The position numbers were made by a program, and so were the translations under genes. The notes beneath the pieces were generated by a model, which was given only the letters and a program-made list of their open reading frames with translations, did no database searches and had not been told where the DNA came from. 64,000 nucleotides of DNA from assembly GCF_008086045.1 (NCBI RefSeq), contig NZ_VSEY01000003.1:186001-250000 (forward strand), read 5' to 3'. Below, piece by piece: positions 49,957 through 58,785 of the stretch (within the stretch, counting starts at the first letter, position 1; each line of letters begins with the position of its first letter). The stretch is from Nonomuraea sp. PA05 (GTDB lineage: Bacteria; Actinomycetota; Actinomycetes; Streptosporangiales; Streptosporangiaceae).

Positions 49957-50223
49957 ATGACTGTCGCGACGTACCAGGTGGACGGCATGACCTGCGGCCA
50001 CTGCGTGAGCGCCGTGACCGAGGAGGTCGGCAAGGTGACCGGCGTGAGCGGGGTCGAGGTCGATCTGGCGAACGGGGCGGTCACCGTGACCAGCGCGGCG
50101 CCGATCGACGTCGCGCTGATCGACGCCGCGGTGGTCGAGGCCGGTTACGAGCTGGGTGGCAAGGTCGAGCTGCTGCCTCAGGTGAGCGGGTCGTCGTGCT
50201 GCGGTTCCGGCGGTTGCCACTAG
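49957..50223 (+). CDS. copZ: Copper chaperone (HMA domain, CopZ-like)
   Basis: 88 aa. HMA fold with YQVDGMTCGHCVSAV (Cu(I)-binding CxxC at about residues 12-15). A C-terminal tail has an extra CCGSGGCH cluster that may bind further metal. Carries Cu(I) to P-type ATPases or to CsoR. No copA is adjacent. A CsoR-type operator lies upstream. Confidence 0.9.
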   Translation: MTVATYQVDGMTCGHCVSAVTEEVGKVTGVSGVEVDLANGAVTVTSAAPIDVALIDAAVVEAGYELGGKVELLPQVSGSSCCGSGGCH

Positions 50224-50293
50224 CTCACCGGGGCAGCGGCCGTTGACGTCGGAGGAGGAGCGGCGCCGCGTCATGCGCCCGGACGCCGGACGG

Positions 50294-50650
50294 CTAGCCC
50301 TGCTCGGCGTGCCGGGCACGCAGTCGATGGTGGGCCGGCCAGCAGACGGCGGCGCCGACGGCGTACCAGAGCAGGTCGGGCGGGTTGAACGTGCTGCCCA
50401 GCACCGGCCGCAGCGGCTCGGGAATCTCCCCGAGCTGGGCGAACTCGATCGCCCAGCTCAGCCCGGCCGACACCGCCGCCGCCACCCACGGCCGGATCCT
50501 GGGCAGGGCGAGCACGAGGAGCGCGTAGATCAGCGCGGTGTAGAGCGCGTCGCCCGCGTACTTCGAGAAGGCGCCGTCCCAGAGCGCCCGGACGCCGAGC
50601 CCGCACGCGACGATCACGACGCAGGTTAGGGCGGTCGGCAGGCGGGGCAC
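50294..50650 (-). CDS. DUF2809-family small membrane protein
   Basis: 118 aa with four membrane helices. The block GDALYTALIYALLVLALP, then SAGLSWAIEFAQL and NPPDLLWYAVGA, fits DUF2809, distantly VanZ-like. GTG start at 50650. Function unknown. Confidence 0.75.
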   Translation of the reverse strand: MPRLPTALTCVVIVACGLGVRALWDGAFSKYAGDALYTALIYALLVLALPRIRPWVAAAVSAGLSWAIEFAQLGEIPEPLRPVLGSTFNPPDLLWYAVGAAVCWPAHHRLRARHAEQG

Positions 50651-50798
50651 CAGCTCAACGTAGTGCCAAGTGCGCTGAAAATTTACACCGCCAAAGGAAA
50701 CGAAGGTGAAACAATTTTCCGCACCTCGTTGACATGCGGACTCCGTATGGTGTGCCTTTCTCTACACAGGAACCCCCCTGCCTGAAGGTGAGGCACTC

Positions 50799-52613
50799 AT
50801 GAGGAGATGGTTCGCACGCCTGGCCGCGCTGGGCGTCGCGCTATTAGTGGCCGGTACGGGCACCACGGCCGCCCTTGCCCAAGATCCGGCGGCGGGGAAG
50901 AAAGTCTTTCGCGTCGGCGCGACGCAGGCCATGGACTCGATGAACCCCTTCCTCGCGGTCCGCCTGGTCTCGACGTCGATCCACCGCTGGATGTACGGCT
51001 ACCTGACGGTGCCCGACTCCAAGACCCTCCAGCCCAGCCCCGACCTGGCCGAATCGTGGACCACGTCCGAGGACGGGCTCACGTGGACGTTCAAGATCCG
51101 CGCCGCGAAGTGGTCCGACGGCAAGCCCGTCACGGCCGAGGACGCGGCCTGGACGTTCAACAAGATGATGACCGACGAGGCCGCCAAGACCGCCAACGGC
51201 CCCGCGGTGGAGAACTTCGAGAGCGTCACGGCCAACGGCCAGGACCTGACCATCAAGCTGAAGGCGCCGCAGGCGTCCATGCTGGAGAACCCGGTCCCGA
51301 TCATGCCCAAGCACGCTTGGGAGTCGGTCACCGACATGGCCAACTACGACGCCGAGAAGTACCCGACCGTGAGCAGCGGCCCGTACATCGCGGTCGAGCA
51401 CAAGAAGGACCAGTACGTCAAGCTGCAGGCCAACCCCAACTACTGGCGGGGCAAGCCGAAGATCGACGAGCTGCAGGTCATCTTCTACGACAACCCGCAG
51501 GCCGCGATCGCCGGCCTGAAGAAGGGTGACATCGACCTGCTCGGCCGGATGACCCCGCAGGAGTTCGAGGCCATCCAGAACGACCCGAACATCGAGGCCT
51601 GGAACACCCAGGGCCGCCGCGCGGCCTACCTCCAGGTCAACCACGGCGCCACCACCACCGACGACAAGGCGGTCGGCGACGGTCACCCGGCGCTGAAGGA
51701 CCTCAAGGTGCGCCAGGCGCTGCACTACGCCATCGACAAGCAGAAGCTGGTCGACGAGGTGCAGAACGGCCTGGCCAAGCCCGCCGACGGCTCCATCGTG
51801 CCGCCGATGTACAAGGACTTCTTCTGGGAGGCCACCGGCGAGGAGAAGGTCTCCTACGACCCCGCCAAGGCCAACCAGATCCTTGACGACGCCGGCTACA
51901 AGAAGGGCGCCGACGGCGTCCGCACGATGCCCGACGGCGACCGCAAGCTGGAGTTCCGCTTCACCATCCACACGGAAACGCCGATCGAGGACAAGCTCGC
52001 CGAGTACCTCACCGCCTTCTTCAAGGAGGTCGGCATCACGCTGACCACGGTGAAGCTGGAGTCCAGCAAGTTCACCGAGGAGACCGGCGTCACCGGTAAC
52101 TTCGACATCGCGATCAGCGGCTGGTCGGTCAACCCCGACCCGGAAGAGGTCATGGCCACCCACCTGTGCAGCCGCAGGCCGGCACCGGGCGGCGAGGGCG
52201 GCGGCACCGAGTCGTTCTTCTGCGACGACACCTTCGAGAAGCTCTACCAGGATCAGCTCAAGGAGCTCGACCGCCCCAAGCGCGTCGACCTGCTCAAGCA
52301 GATGCAGGAGCGGCTCTACACCCAGGCGCCGATCATCGCGATCTACTACACCAACGACCTGGAGGGTTACCGCAAGGACAAGGTCACCAGCATCACCCCC
52401 ATCCCTGAGGACAAGGGTCTGCTGTACGGCGGCAGCGGCTACTGGCCGTTCTACACCGTGGACGTCAAGGCCGCTGCGGCAGCCAGTGGCGCCACCGGCG
52501 GCGGCTCCAACACCGGCCTCATCGCCGGCATCGTCGGCGCCGTGGTGGTCATCGGGGCCGCGGCCTTCTTCCTGACCAGGCGGCGCAAGAGCACCGCAGA
52601 CGAGCGCGAATGA
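50799..52613 (+). CDS. Peptide/nickel-type ABC transporter substrate-binding protein with C-terminal membrane anchor
   Basis: 604 aa. Sec signal peptide (1-28, ALA-Q) without a lipobox, an SBP family 5 body (GATQAMDSMNPF..., SPDLAESWTTSEDGLTWTFKIR, KWSDGKPVTAEDAAWTF), then a Gly/Ala linker and a single C-terminal helix (about 572-592) followed by RRRK. It is thus held by its C-terminus rather than by a lipid. First gene of a five-gene operon; TTGACA lies about 65 bp upstream (50729). Confidence 0.9.
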   Translation: MRRWFARLAALGVALLVAGTGTTAALAQDPAAGKKVFRVGATQAMDSMNPFLAVRLVSTSIHRWMYGYLTVPDSKTLQPSPDLAESWTTSEDGLTWTFKIRAAKWSDGKPVTAEDAAWTFNKMMTDEAAKTANGPAVENFESVTANGQDLTIKLKAPQASMLENPVPIMPKHAWESVTDMANYDAEKYPTVSSGPYIAVEHKKDQYVKLQANPNYWRGKPKIDELQVIFYDNPQAAIAGLKKGDIDLLGRMTPQEFEAIQNDPNIEAWNTQGRRAAYLQVNHGATTTDDKAVGDGHPALKDLKVRQALHYAIDKQKLVDEVQNGLAKPADGSIVPPMYKDFFWEATGEEKVSYDPAKANQILDDAGYKKGADGVRTMPDGDRKLEFRFTIHTETPIEDKLAEYLTAFFKEVGITLTTVKLESSKFTEETGVTGNFDIAISGWSVNPDPEEVMATHLCSRRPAPGGEGGGTESFFCDDTFEKLYQDQLKELDRPKRVDLLKQMQERLYTQAPIIAIYYTNDLEGYRKDKVTSITPIPEDKGLLYGGSGYWPFYTVDVKAAAAASGATGGGSNTGLIAGIVGAVVVIGAAAFFLTRRRKSTADERE

Positions 52614-53665
52614 CGACACCGCTCGAAGCAGCAGAGCCCGCCGCCGTCCAGGCGGCGGGCCCTGGTGACGAGCGCCCCACCAGCCGCGGCACGCTGCGGT
52701 ACGCGCTGTCCAAGGGCGGTGGGGCGCTGTTCAGCATCGCCATGGTGCTGGTCGGCACGTTCTTCGTGTTCCGGCTGCTGCCCGGCGACCCCGTGCGCAA
52801 CCTGGCGCAGGGCCGCAACATGACGCCGAGCCAGCTCGACATGGAACGCCGGCGGCTCGGCCTCGACAAGCCGCTGCTCGACCAGTTCATCGACTTCGTC
52901 GGCGACACGCTCAGGCTCGACCTCGGCACCTCCTACGAGTACAAGCGGCCCGTCCTCGACCTCATCGGCGAGCGCCTCGGCCCGACCCTGCTGCTCGCGG
53001 GCACCGGCCTGGTGATCGCGGTCAGCCTCGGCATCTGGCAGGGCACGCGGGCCGGCTGGCGGCACGGCACCCGGTTCGACCGCCTGTCCACGGGCACGTC
53101 GCTGCTGTTGTGGTCGGTGCCGACGTTCTGGCTCGGGCTGCTGCTCATGATGGTGTTCGGCGTCGGCATCGGGCCGATCCCCGGCATCTTCCCGTTCCGG
53201 GGCATCGAGAGCGTGGACGCGCCCGACGGGTTCGCGTACGTGCTGGACGTGGCCTCCCACATGGTGCTGCCCTGCCTGACGCTGGTGGCCGTGGTCTACG
53301 CGCAGTACCTGCTCGTCATGCGCTCGTCGCTGATGGAGGAGGTCAGCCAGGACTACGTCACCGTCGCCAAGGCCAAGGGCCTGCGCGACGACGAGGTACG
53401 CCGCCGCCACGCGGTGCCCAACGCCCTGCTGCCCACCGTGACGCTGGTCTTCATGCGCATCGGCTTCGTCGTCGGCGGCGCGGTCACCGTCGAGACGATC
53501 TACACCTGGCCCGGGCTCGGGCAGTTGTTCTACGAGGCGATCAGGGTGCCCGACTTCACGCTCATGCAGGGCACCTTCCTACTGATCACCGTAGCCGTGA
53601 TCGTCATGAACACGCTGGCCGACGTGGTCTACCACCTACTCGACCCGAGGGTGAGGTCGGCGTGA
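52610..53665 (+). CDS. Peptide ABC transporter permease (DppB-like)
   Basis: 351 aa, six membrane helices. The start overlaps the binding-protein stop (ATGA). A long N-terminal extension precedes GGALFSIAMVLVGTFFVFRLLPGDP, and the EAA loop is present as DYVTVAKAKGLRDDEVRRRHAVPNALLP, contacting the ATPase subunits. Forms a heterodimer with the next permease. Confidence 0.92.
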   Translation: MTTPLEAAEPAAVQAAGPGDERPTSRGTLRYALSKGGGALFSIAMVLVGTFFVFRLLPGDPVRNLAQGRNMTPSQLDMERRRLGLDKPLLDQFIDFVGDTLRLDLGTSYEYKRPVLDLIGERLGPTLLLAGTGLVIAVSLGIWQGTRAGWRHGTRFDRLSTGTSLLLWSVPTFWLGLLLMMVFGVGIGPIPGIFPFRGIESVDAPDGFAYVLDVASHMVLPCLTLVAVVYAQYLLVMRSSLMEEVSQDYVTVAKAKGLRDDEVRRRHAVPNALLPTVTLVFMRIGFVVGGAVTVETIYTWPGLGQLFYEAIRVPDFTLMQGTFLLITVAVIVMNTLADVVYHLLDPRVRSA

Positions 53666-54543
53666 CCAGTGTCTCCACGGCCCGCAGGCGGCTCGCGCTG
53701 AGCCGCTTCTGGGCCGAGTACCGCCAGCACCGCGGCGGCGTGATCGGCCTGGTCGTGCTCGTCGCCGCCGTGCTGCTCGCGCTGGTCGCGCCGCTGTTCA
53801 TCAGCGAGGAGGTGACCAGCGTCGTCAAGGGCGTCGGCGAGAAGTGGGCGGCGCCGAGCCTGAGCGAGCCGTTCGGCACCGACGAGTCCGGCCGCTCGAT
53901 CCTGCTGATGGTCTGGTGGGGCTCGCGCACGTCGCTGCTCATCGGCTTCCTCGCGGCGCTGCTCAGCATCGTCATCGGCCTGGTCGTCGGCGTGGCCGCC
54001 GGGCACTTCCGCGGCTGGCTGGGCGCCGCCCTGATGCGGGTCACCGACTGGTTCCTGGTGCTGCCCTCGCTGGTCACGGCCCTGGTGCTGGCGGCGGTCC
54101 TGGGCGGGAGCACGTTCACCATCATCATGGCCATCGGCATCACCACCTGGCCGTCCACCGCCCGCCTGATCAGGGCGCAGACGCTCGCCGTCGAGGCCAG
54201 GCCGTACATCGAGCGCTCCAAGGCGCTCGGCGCCGGACACTGGCACATCACCACCCGGCACGTGCTGCCGAACGTGGCGCCGCTGCTGCTCGCCAGCACC
54301 ACGCTGGAGGTCGCCAGCGCCATCGTCACCGAGTCCACGCTGGCCTTCCTCGGCGCCAGCTCCAACAAGACCTCGTGGGGCACCATGCTGCGCGCCTCCT
54401 ACGACTTCGGCGCCGCCAACGAGGGCGCCTGGTGGTACATCCTCATCCCCGGCCTGGCCATCCTCGTCGTCGTGATGGCGTTCACCCTCGTGGGGCGGGC
54501 GCTGGAGGCCGTGCTCAACCCCCGGCTGAGGAGGGCCGCATGA
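53662..54543 (+). CDS. Peptide ABC transporter permease (DppC-like)
   Basis: 293 aa from GTG 53662 (GTGA overlap). An N-terminal helix is followed by the OppC-type periplasmic loop with FGTDESGRSILLMVWWGSRTSLLIG, then five helices with the EAA loop YIERSKALGAGHWHITTRHVLPNV. Second pore subunit. Confidence 0.92.
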   Translation: MTSVSTARRRLALSRFWAEYRQHRGGVIGLVVLVAAVLLALVAPLFISEEVTSVVKGVGEKWAAPSLSEPFGTDESGRSILLMVWWGSRTSLLIGFLAALLSIVIGLVVGVAAGHFRGWLGAALMRVTDWFLVLPSLVTALVLAAVLGGSTFTIIMAIGITTWPSTARLIRAQTLAVEARPYIERSKALGAGHWHITTRHVLPNVAPLLLASTTLEVASAIVTESTLAFLGASSNKTSWGTMLRASYDFGAANEGAWWYILIPGLAILVVVMAFTLVGRALEAVLNPRLRRAA

Positions 54544-55514
54544 GCCTGCTCGAACTCGACGACGTGTCGGTGACCTACCGCATCGCCTCCGGCGAGGTGC
54601 CCGCCGTACGCGGGGTGTCCTTGACCCTGGACGCCGGAGCGGCACTCGGCATCGCCGGCGAGTCAGGATCCGGCAAGTCGACGCTGGCCATGGCGCTGCT
54701 GCGGCTCCTGCCCCGCGACGCGCGCGTCGGCGGCCGGATCCTGCTCGACGGCGACGACGTGCTCGCCATGAAGTGGGGCCGCCTGCGCGCCGTACGGTGG
54801 GCCGAGGCGTCCATCGTCTTCCAGGGCGCCCAGCACGGCCTCAACCCCGTGCGCCGGATCGGCGAGCAGATCGCCGAACCGCTGCTCGTGCATGACCTGG
54901 CCAAGCCGGACGCCGCCCGCAAGCGCGTCGCCGAACTGCTCGAACAGGTCGGCCTGCCCGCCTGGCGGGCCCGCAGCTACCCGCACGAGCTGTCCGGCGG
55001 GCAGCGGCAGCGCGTCATGATCGCGATGGCGCTCGCCTGCTCGCCCCGGCTGATCATCGCTGACGAGCCGACCACCGCGCTCGACGTGATGGTGCAGGCC
55101 CAGGTGCTCACCCTGATCAAGGAGCTGGTCGCCGAGCAGGGCATCTCGCTCATCATGATCTCGCACGACCTGTCCGTGCTCGCCGACGTCTGCGACCAGC
55201 TCGCCGTCATGTACGCGGGGCGCGTCGTCGAGCACGGGCCGTCCGGCGAGGTGTTCCACGAAGCCCGGCACCCCTACAGCCGGGCGCTGGCCGCGGCCTT
55301 CCCCACCGTGGGGGACCCCGTCTCCCGGATGGCGCCCAAGGGGCTCGGCGGCGACCCGCCCGACCCGATGCACCTGCCGGGCGGGTGCTCGTTCCATCCG
55401 CGCTGCCCTGTTGTGCTGGACGAGTGCTCGTCGATCGATGTGGAGCTCTGGCCGGCCGGGGATGGGCGGAGGGCGGCTTGCGTGCGCGTCAGGGAGACGG
55501 AGGACGCCTCATGA
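54540..55514 (+). CDS. Peptide ABC transporter ATPase (DppD-like)
   Basis: 324 aa. Walker A GESGSGKST, Q-loop region VFQGAQHGLNPVRRIGEQIAEPL, signature LSGGQRQRVMIAMAL, Walker B LIIADEPTTALD, H-loop SHDLSVL. The C-terminal oligopeptide extension has GGCSFHPRCP...C, which may hold an iron-sulfur cluster as reported for DppD. ATGA overlap with the permease. Confidence 0.93.
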   Translation: MSLLELDDVSVTYRIASGEVPAVRGVSLTLDAGAALGIAGESGSGKSTLAMALLRLLPRDARVGGRILLDGDDVLAMKWGRLRAVRWAEASIVFQGAQHGLNPVRRIGEQIAEPLLVHDLAKPDAARKRVAELLEQVGLPAWRARSYPHELSGGQRQRVMIAMALACSPRLIIADEPTTALDVMVQAQVLTLIKELVAEQGISLIMISHDLSVLADVCDQLAVMYAGRVVEHGPSGEVFHEARHPYSRALAAAFPTVGDPVSRMAPKGLGGDPPDPMHLPGGCSFHPRCPVVLDECSSIDVELWPAGDGRRAACVRVRETEDAS

Positions 55515-55593
55515 CCTCACCTCAGCTTCCTCGCCCTCGCCATTGCCATCGCACACAACCCATGACCTCACCCCAGATCGACGCGGAGGTCTC

Positions 55594-56601
55594 ATGACCG
55601 AGACGCAGACGGCCGCGGAGGCGGTCGCGACCACCCGGCCGGCCCTGCTGGAGGCCCGCGACCTGCACGTCGAGTTCTCCTCCCGAGGCCGCCGCGCCCG
55701 CGCCGTGGACGGCGTCAACCTGGCCATCGGCGAAGGCGAGATCGTCGCCCTCGTCGGCGAGTCAGGCTGCGGCAAGACCACGCTCGCCCGCACCCTGCTC
55801 GGCCTCGAACGCCCCACCACCGGCGAGGTCCGCTACGACGGCGACCCACTCAGCTACACCTCCAAGGCGCTCAAGGCGTACCGCAGGCAGGTGCAGCTCG
55901 TCCTCCAGGACCCGACCGGCTCACTCAACCCCAGGCACACCGTGTACGAGGCCGTCGCCGAAGGCCCCCGCATCCACGGACTGCGCGACGAGCAGGACGT
56001 CGTGTCCACCGCCCTGTCCCACGCCGGCCTGCGGCCACCCGACCGGTTCTTCCTGCGCTACCCGCACGAGCTGTCGGGTGGGCAGCGGCAGCGCGTCGTC
56101 ATCGCCGGCGCCCTCGCGCTCAACCCCAAGGTGCTCATCGCCGACGAGCCGGTCGCCTCCCTGGACGCCTCCGTACGCGGCGAGATCCTGGCCCTGCTGC
56201 TCCGGCTGCGCGCCGAACTGGGCCTGTCGGCGCTCGTCGTCACCCACGATCTGGGCCTGGCCTGGAACATCGCCGACCGCGTGGCCGTGATGTACCTGGG
56301 CAGGATCGTCGAATCCGGGCCCGTCGAGCAGGTGCTGACCGCGCCGCGGCACCCGTACACGCAGGCCCTGATGTCGGTGCTGCCCGAGTCGCCGGAACGC
56401 GTCGTACTGACCGGCGAGCCGCCGGACCCGACCCGCATCCCCGGCGGCTGCCGCTTCCACGCCCGCTGCCAGGTACTCGCCTCCGGCAAGGCCGCCGAGG
56501 CGGGGGTGGACGGGCGGTGCCGTACCCAGCTGCTGGACATCCTGCCCGCCACGGCGGAGGCGCAGGCGGCCTGCTACTACGCGGAGACGGCCGGCCAGTG
56601 A
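55594..56601 (+). CDS. Peptide ABC transporter ATPase (DppF-like)
   Basis: 335 aa. Walker A GESGCGKTT, VLQDPTGSLNPRHTV, signature LSGGQRQRVVIAGAL, Walker B LIADEPVASLD, H-loop VTHDLGLAWN, and a C-terminal GGCRFHARCQ extension. Separated from the DppD-like gene by 79 bp that contain two copies of ATGACCTCACC, unlike the overlaps elsewhere in the operon. Confidence 0.93.
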   Translation: MTETQTAAEAVATTRPALLEARDLHVEFSSRGRRARAVDGVNLAIGEGEIVALVGESGCGKTTLARTLLGLERPTTGEVRYDGDPLSYTSKALKAYRRQVQLVLQDPTGSLNPRHTVYEAVAEGPRIHGLRDEQDVVSTALSHAGLRPPDRFFLRYPHELSGGQRQRVVIAGALALNPKVLIADEPVASLDASVRGEILALLLRLRAELGLSALVVTHDLGLAWNIADRVAVMYLGRIVESGPVEQVLTAPRHPYTQALMSVLPESPERVVLTGEPPDPTRIPGGCRFHARCQVLASGKAAEAGVDGRCRTQLLDILPATAEAQAACYYAETAGQ

Positions 56602-56661
56602 CCCGGTGATCGGGCCGGTGGAAACGCCGCGGAAACCGCCGCGGCGTTACTGCTGGTTCCC

Positions 56662-58587
56662 ATGAGAACATCACTGACTGCCCTGACAGCCGTGACGGCG
56701 CTGGCGGCTTCCTCCGCGATGCCAACAGCGGCCCTCGCATCACCTTCGGCCCTCGCATCACCTTCGGCCCTCGCATCACCTTCGGTCCTCGCATCGGCTT
56801 CGGCGGTTCTCGCGTCGCCGGCGGCTGCGACCGTGCCGAGCTCCGGCGTGCCGTCGTCCTCCGTGGCCTGGAAACCCTGCCCGTCCTACACCGACGAGGT
56901 GGCACGCGGCCTGGGCGTCGCACAGGACAAGATCGCGTCCTTCCACAGCCTGATGAGACGCCTGGAATGCGGGACGGTCACCGTCCCCCTGAACCACCAC
57001 GACCCCGCCGGACGCGAGATCGACATCGCCGTGACCCGCCTGGCCGCCACAGACCGAACCCACCGCCTCGGCGCCATCACCGTCCTCCCAGGCGGTCCGG
57101 GCAACAGCGGCTACCTGGACCCCATCCTGCGCGCCGCCCTGAGGAACGACCAGATGGCAGGCCTCAACGAGCACTACGACATCATCGGCTTCGACCCGCG
57201 CGGAGTGGGCTACAGCACCAAGACCGCTTGCCCCGCCTCCCAGGCAGGGCCGCGACAACCTGGCCCGCTCACCAAGCAGTCGGCCAGAGAGATCTACGAC
57301 GCCCAGATCGCTGCCAACCAGCAGTGCGCACGCTCCGACCCCGCCTTCCTCGGACAACTCACCACCGAGAACGTCGCCAAGGACCTCGACCTGGTCCGGG
57401 CCGCGCTCGGCGAGCCCGAACTCAACCTGCTCGGCTTCTCCTGGGGCACCTACCTGGGCATGGTGTACCGCAGCCTGTACCCGCAACGCACCGGACGGGC
57501 CTTCCTGGACAGCGTGGCACCGCCGTGGACCAACCTCGTCGAACACACCGAGGGCGCCGCCCAGGCGGCCGAGGCCAACTTCGGGCGCATGGCCGCCTGG
57601 CTGGCCCGCCGCGACGCCCTCTACGGCCTCGGCGCCACCACGCGCCAGGTGCGGGCGGAGGTGGCCGAGCTGGTGCGTGCGTACGATCGGAGCCCCAGGA
57701 TCTACAGCGACCTCCAGCGCCCCATCGACGGCTCGGCCATCGCCGACCTGGCCAAGCGCAACTCGACGGAGTGGGCACGCGCAGGCAAGGCCCTGGCAGA
57801 GCTACGCACCGCCCTCGTCCCCTACACCAGCACCAGCCCCTCGACCGGCCCTTCCACCGGCCCTTCCACCGGCCCTTCCACCGGCCCTTCCACCGGCCCC
57901 TCCACCAGCCCCTCCACCAGCACCGCTGCCAGCCCCTCCACCAGCACCGCTGCCAGCCCCTCTGCCAGCACCAGTATTTTCGCCAGCGCCTCCACCGGCA
58001 CCGCTAACTTCGCCAACACTCCCACCCCGACTCCCACCCGCACCTCTTCCGGCACCGGCACTTCCGCTAGCCCCTCCTCCGGGACCGGCACCGGCACTGG
58101 CGCCACCGCCCCGCCCACCGTCAAGGAGCTGCTCGGCGCAGGGATGATGGGCACCCCCGTGCCCGGCGCGCCGGAAATGCTGAACCTGACCATGAACTGG
58201 TCGGTCGCCTGCAACGAGGACGACAGCCGACCCACCTTCGACACCGCCTGGCGCACCTACCAGCAGCTCGTCAAGCGCTTCCCGGCGACCGGCCGAGGCT
58301 GGGGACTGGGCGGCGCCATGTGCCAGGGCTGGCCGCTACCGGTGCAGCAGGCCACGCTCCGCCGGAGCGACGGCTCGCTGGTGCTGGCGGGCCACTTGCA
58401 CGAGTTCATGTCCGCCTACGACTGGACGCTGCAAACGCGACGCGCCGTCGGCGGCACCGTCTACACGGTGGCCGATGACGTGCACGTGTCCAGCACGCGG
58501 GTGCCGGAGTGCGCCGCCGACGTGGCGCGCTACTTCGAGACGGGCCGGATCGACGGCGGCTGCAAGGGCACCGCCCTGCCAAGCTGA
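56662..58587 (+). CDS. Secreted S33-family alpha/beta hydrolase with repeat expansions
   Basis: 641 aa. The signal region is expanded by ALASPS repeats (about 24-53). Core: VLPGGPGNSG oxyanion loop, FDPRGVGYS, nucleophile elbow GFSWGTYLG (Ser near 257). A Ser/Thr/Pro/Gly/Ala-rich insert (about 392-490) splits the lid from the last third, which contains TMNWSVACNEDD, LVLAGHLHEF (Glu where relatives have the catalytic Asp) and VADDVHVSS (His). Probably an aminopeptidase-like enzyme; activity is uncertain because of the Asp-to-Glu change. Confidence 0.83.
   Translation: MRTSLTALTAVTALAASSAMPTAALASPSALASPSALASPSVLASASAVLASPAAATVPSSGVPSSSVAWKPCPSYTDEVARGLGVAQDKIASFHSLMRRLECGTVTVPLNHHDPAGREIDIAVTRLAATDRTHRLGAITVLPGGPGNSGYLDPILRAALRNDQMAGLNEHYDIIGFDPRGVGYSTKTACPASQAGPRQPGPLTKQSAREIYDAQIAANQQCARSDPAFLGQLTTENVAKDLDLVRAALGEPELNLLGFSWGTYLGMVYRSLYPQRTGRAFLDSVAPPWTNLVEHTEGAAQAAEANFGRMAAWLARRDALYGLGATTRQVRAEVAELVRAYDRSPRIYSDLQRPIDGSAIADLAKRNSTEWARAGKALAELRTALVPYTSTSPSTGPSTGPSTGPSTGPSTGPSTSPSTSTAASPSTSTAASPSASTSIFASASTGTANFANTPTPTPTRTSSGTGTSASPSSGTGTGTGATAPPTVKELLGAGMMGTPVPGAPEMLNLTMNWSVACNEDDSRPTFDTAWRTYQQLVKRFPATGRGWGLGGAMCQGWPLPVQQATLRRSDGSLVLAGHLHEFMSAYDWTLQTRRAVGGTVYTVADDVHVSSTRVPECAADVARYFETGRIDGGCKGTALPS
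56731..56820 (+). repeat. 18-bp minisatellite in the signal-peptide region
   Basis: GCCCTCGCATCACCTTCG is repeated exactly three times (56731-56784), followed by two diverged copies. Each unit encodes ALASPS and so duplicates the signal peptidase ALA-S cleavage motif. Confidence 0.85.
57837..57968 (+). repeat. 12-bp and 24-bp minisatellites in the hydrolase insert
   Basis: Seven 12-bp units of the CCCTTCCACCGG type (57837-57920, encoding PSTG/PSTS) are followed by two 24-bp units (57921-57968, TAASPSTS type). All keep the reading frame. Confidence 0.85.
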
Positions 58588-58708
58588 CCCCGCCCGGCCC
58601 CGGGCGCACAGACGACTTACCAGCCGACCCGGAACCGCCACCATCCAGGCGAGACTCGGAGCCCGGCACCAGCCAGGGCCCGATGTCCTTCACTAACCGA
58701 GTGAGGCC

Positions 58709-58785
58709 CCCAGAGCCCGTCACCGAGGCAGGAGGTTCAGGCCGTCACCCAGGCAAGCGAGCCCCAGAGCCGTCACCAGGCAGCG
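58709..58785. repeat. Imperfect repeats of the response regulator gene's 3' end
   Basis: CCAGAGC-CGTCAC-(C/G)AGGCAG-like units appear near 58709, 58738 and 58763. The last covers the stop codon and C-terminal codons of the response regulator. The gene-free stretch 58588-58708 shows nothing else. Confidence 0.5.
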
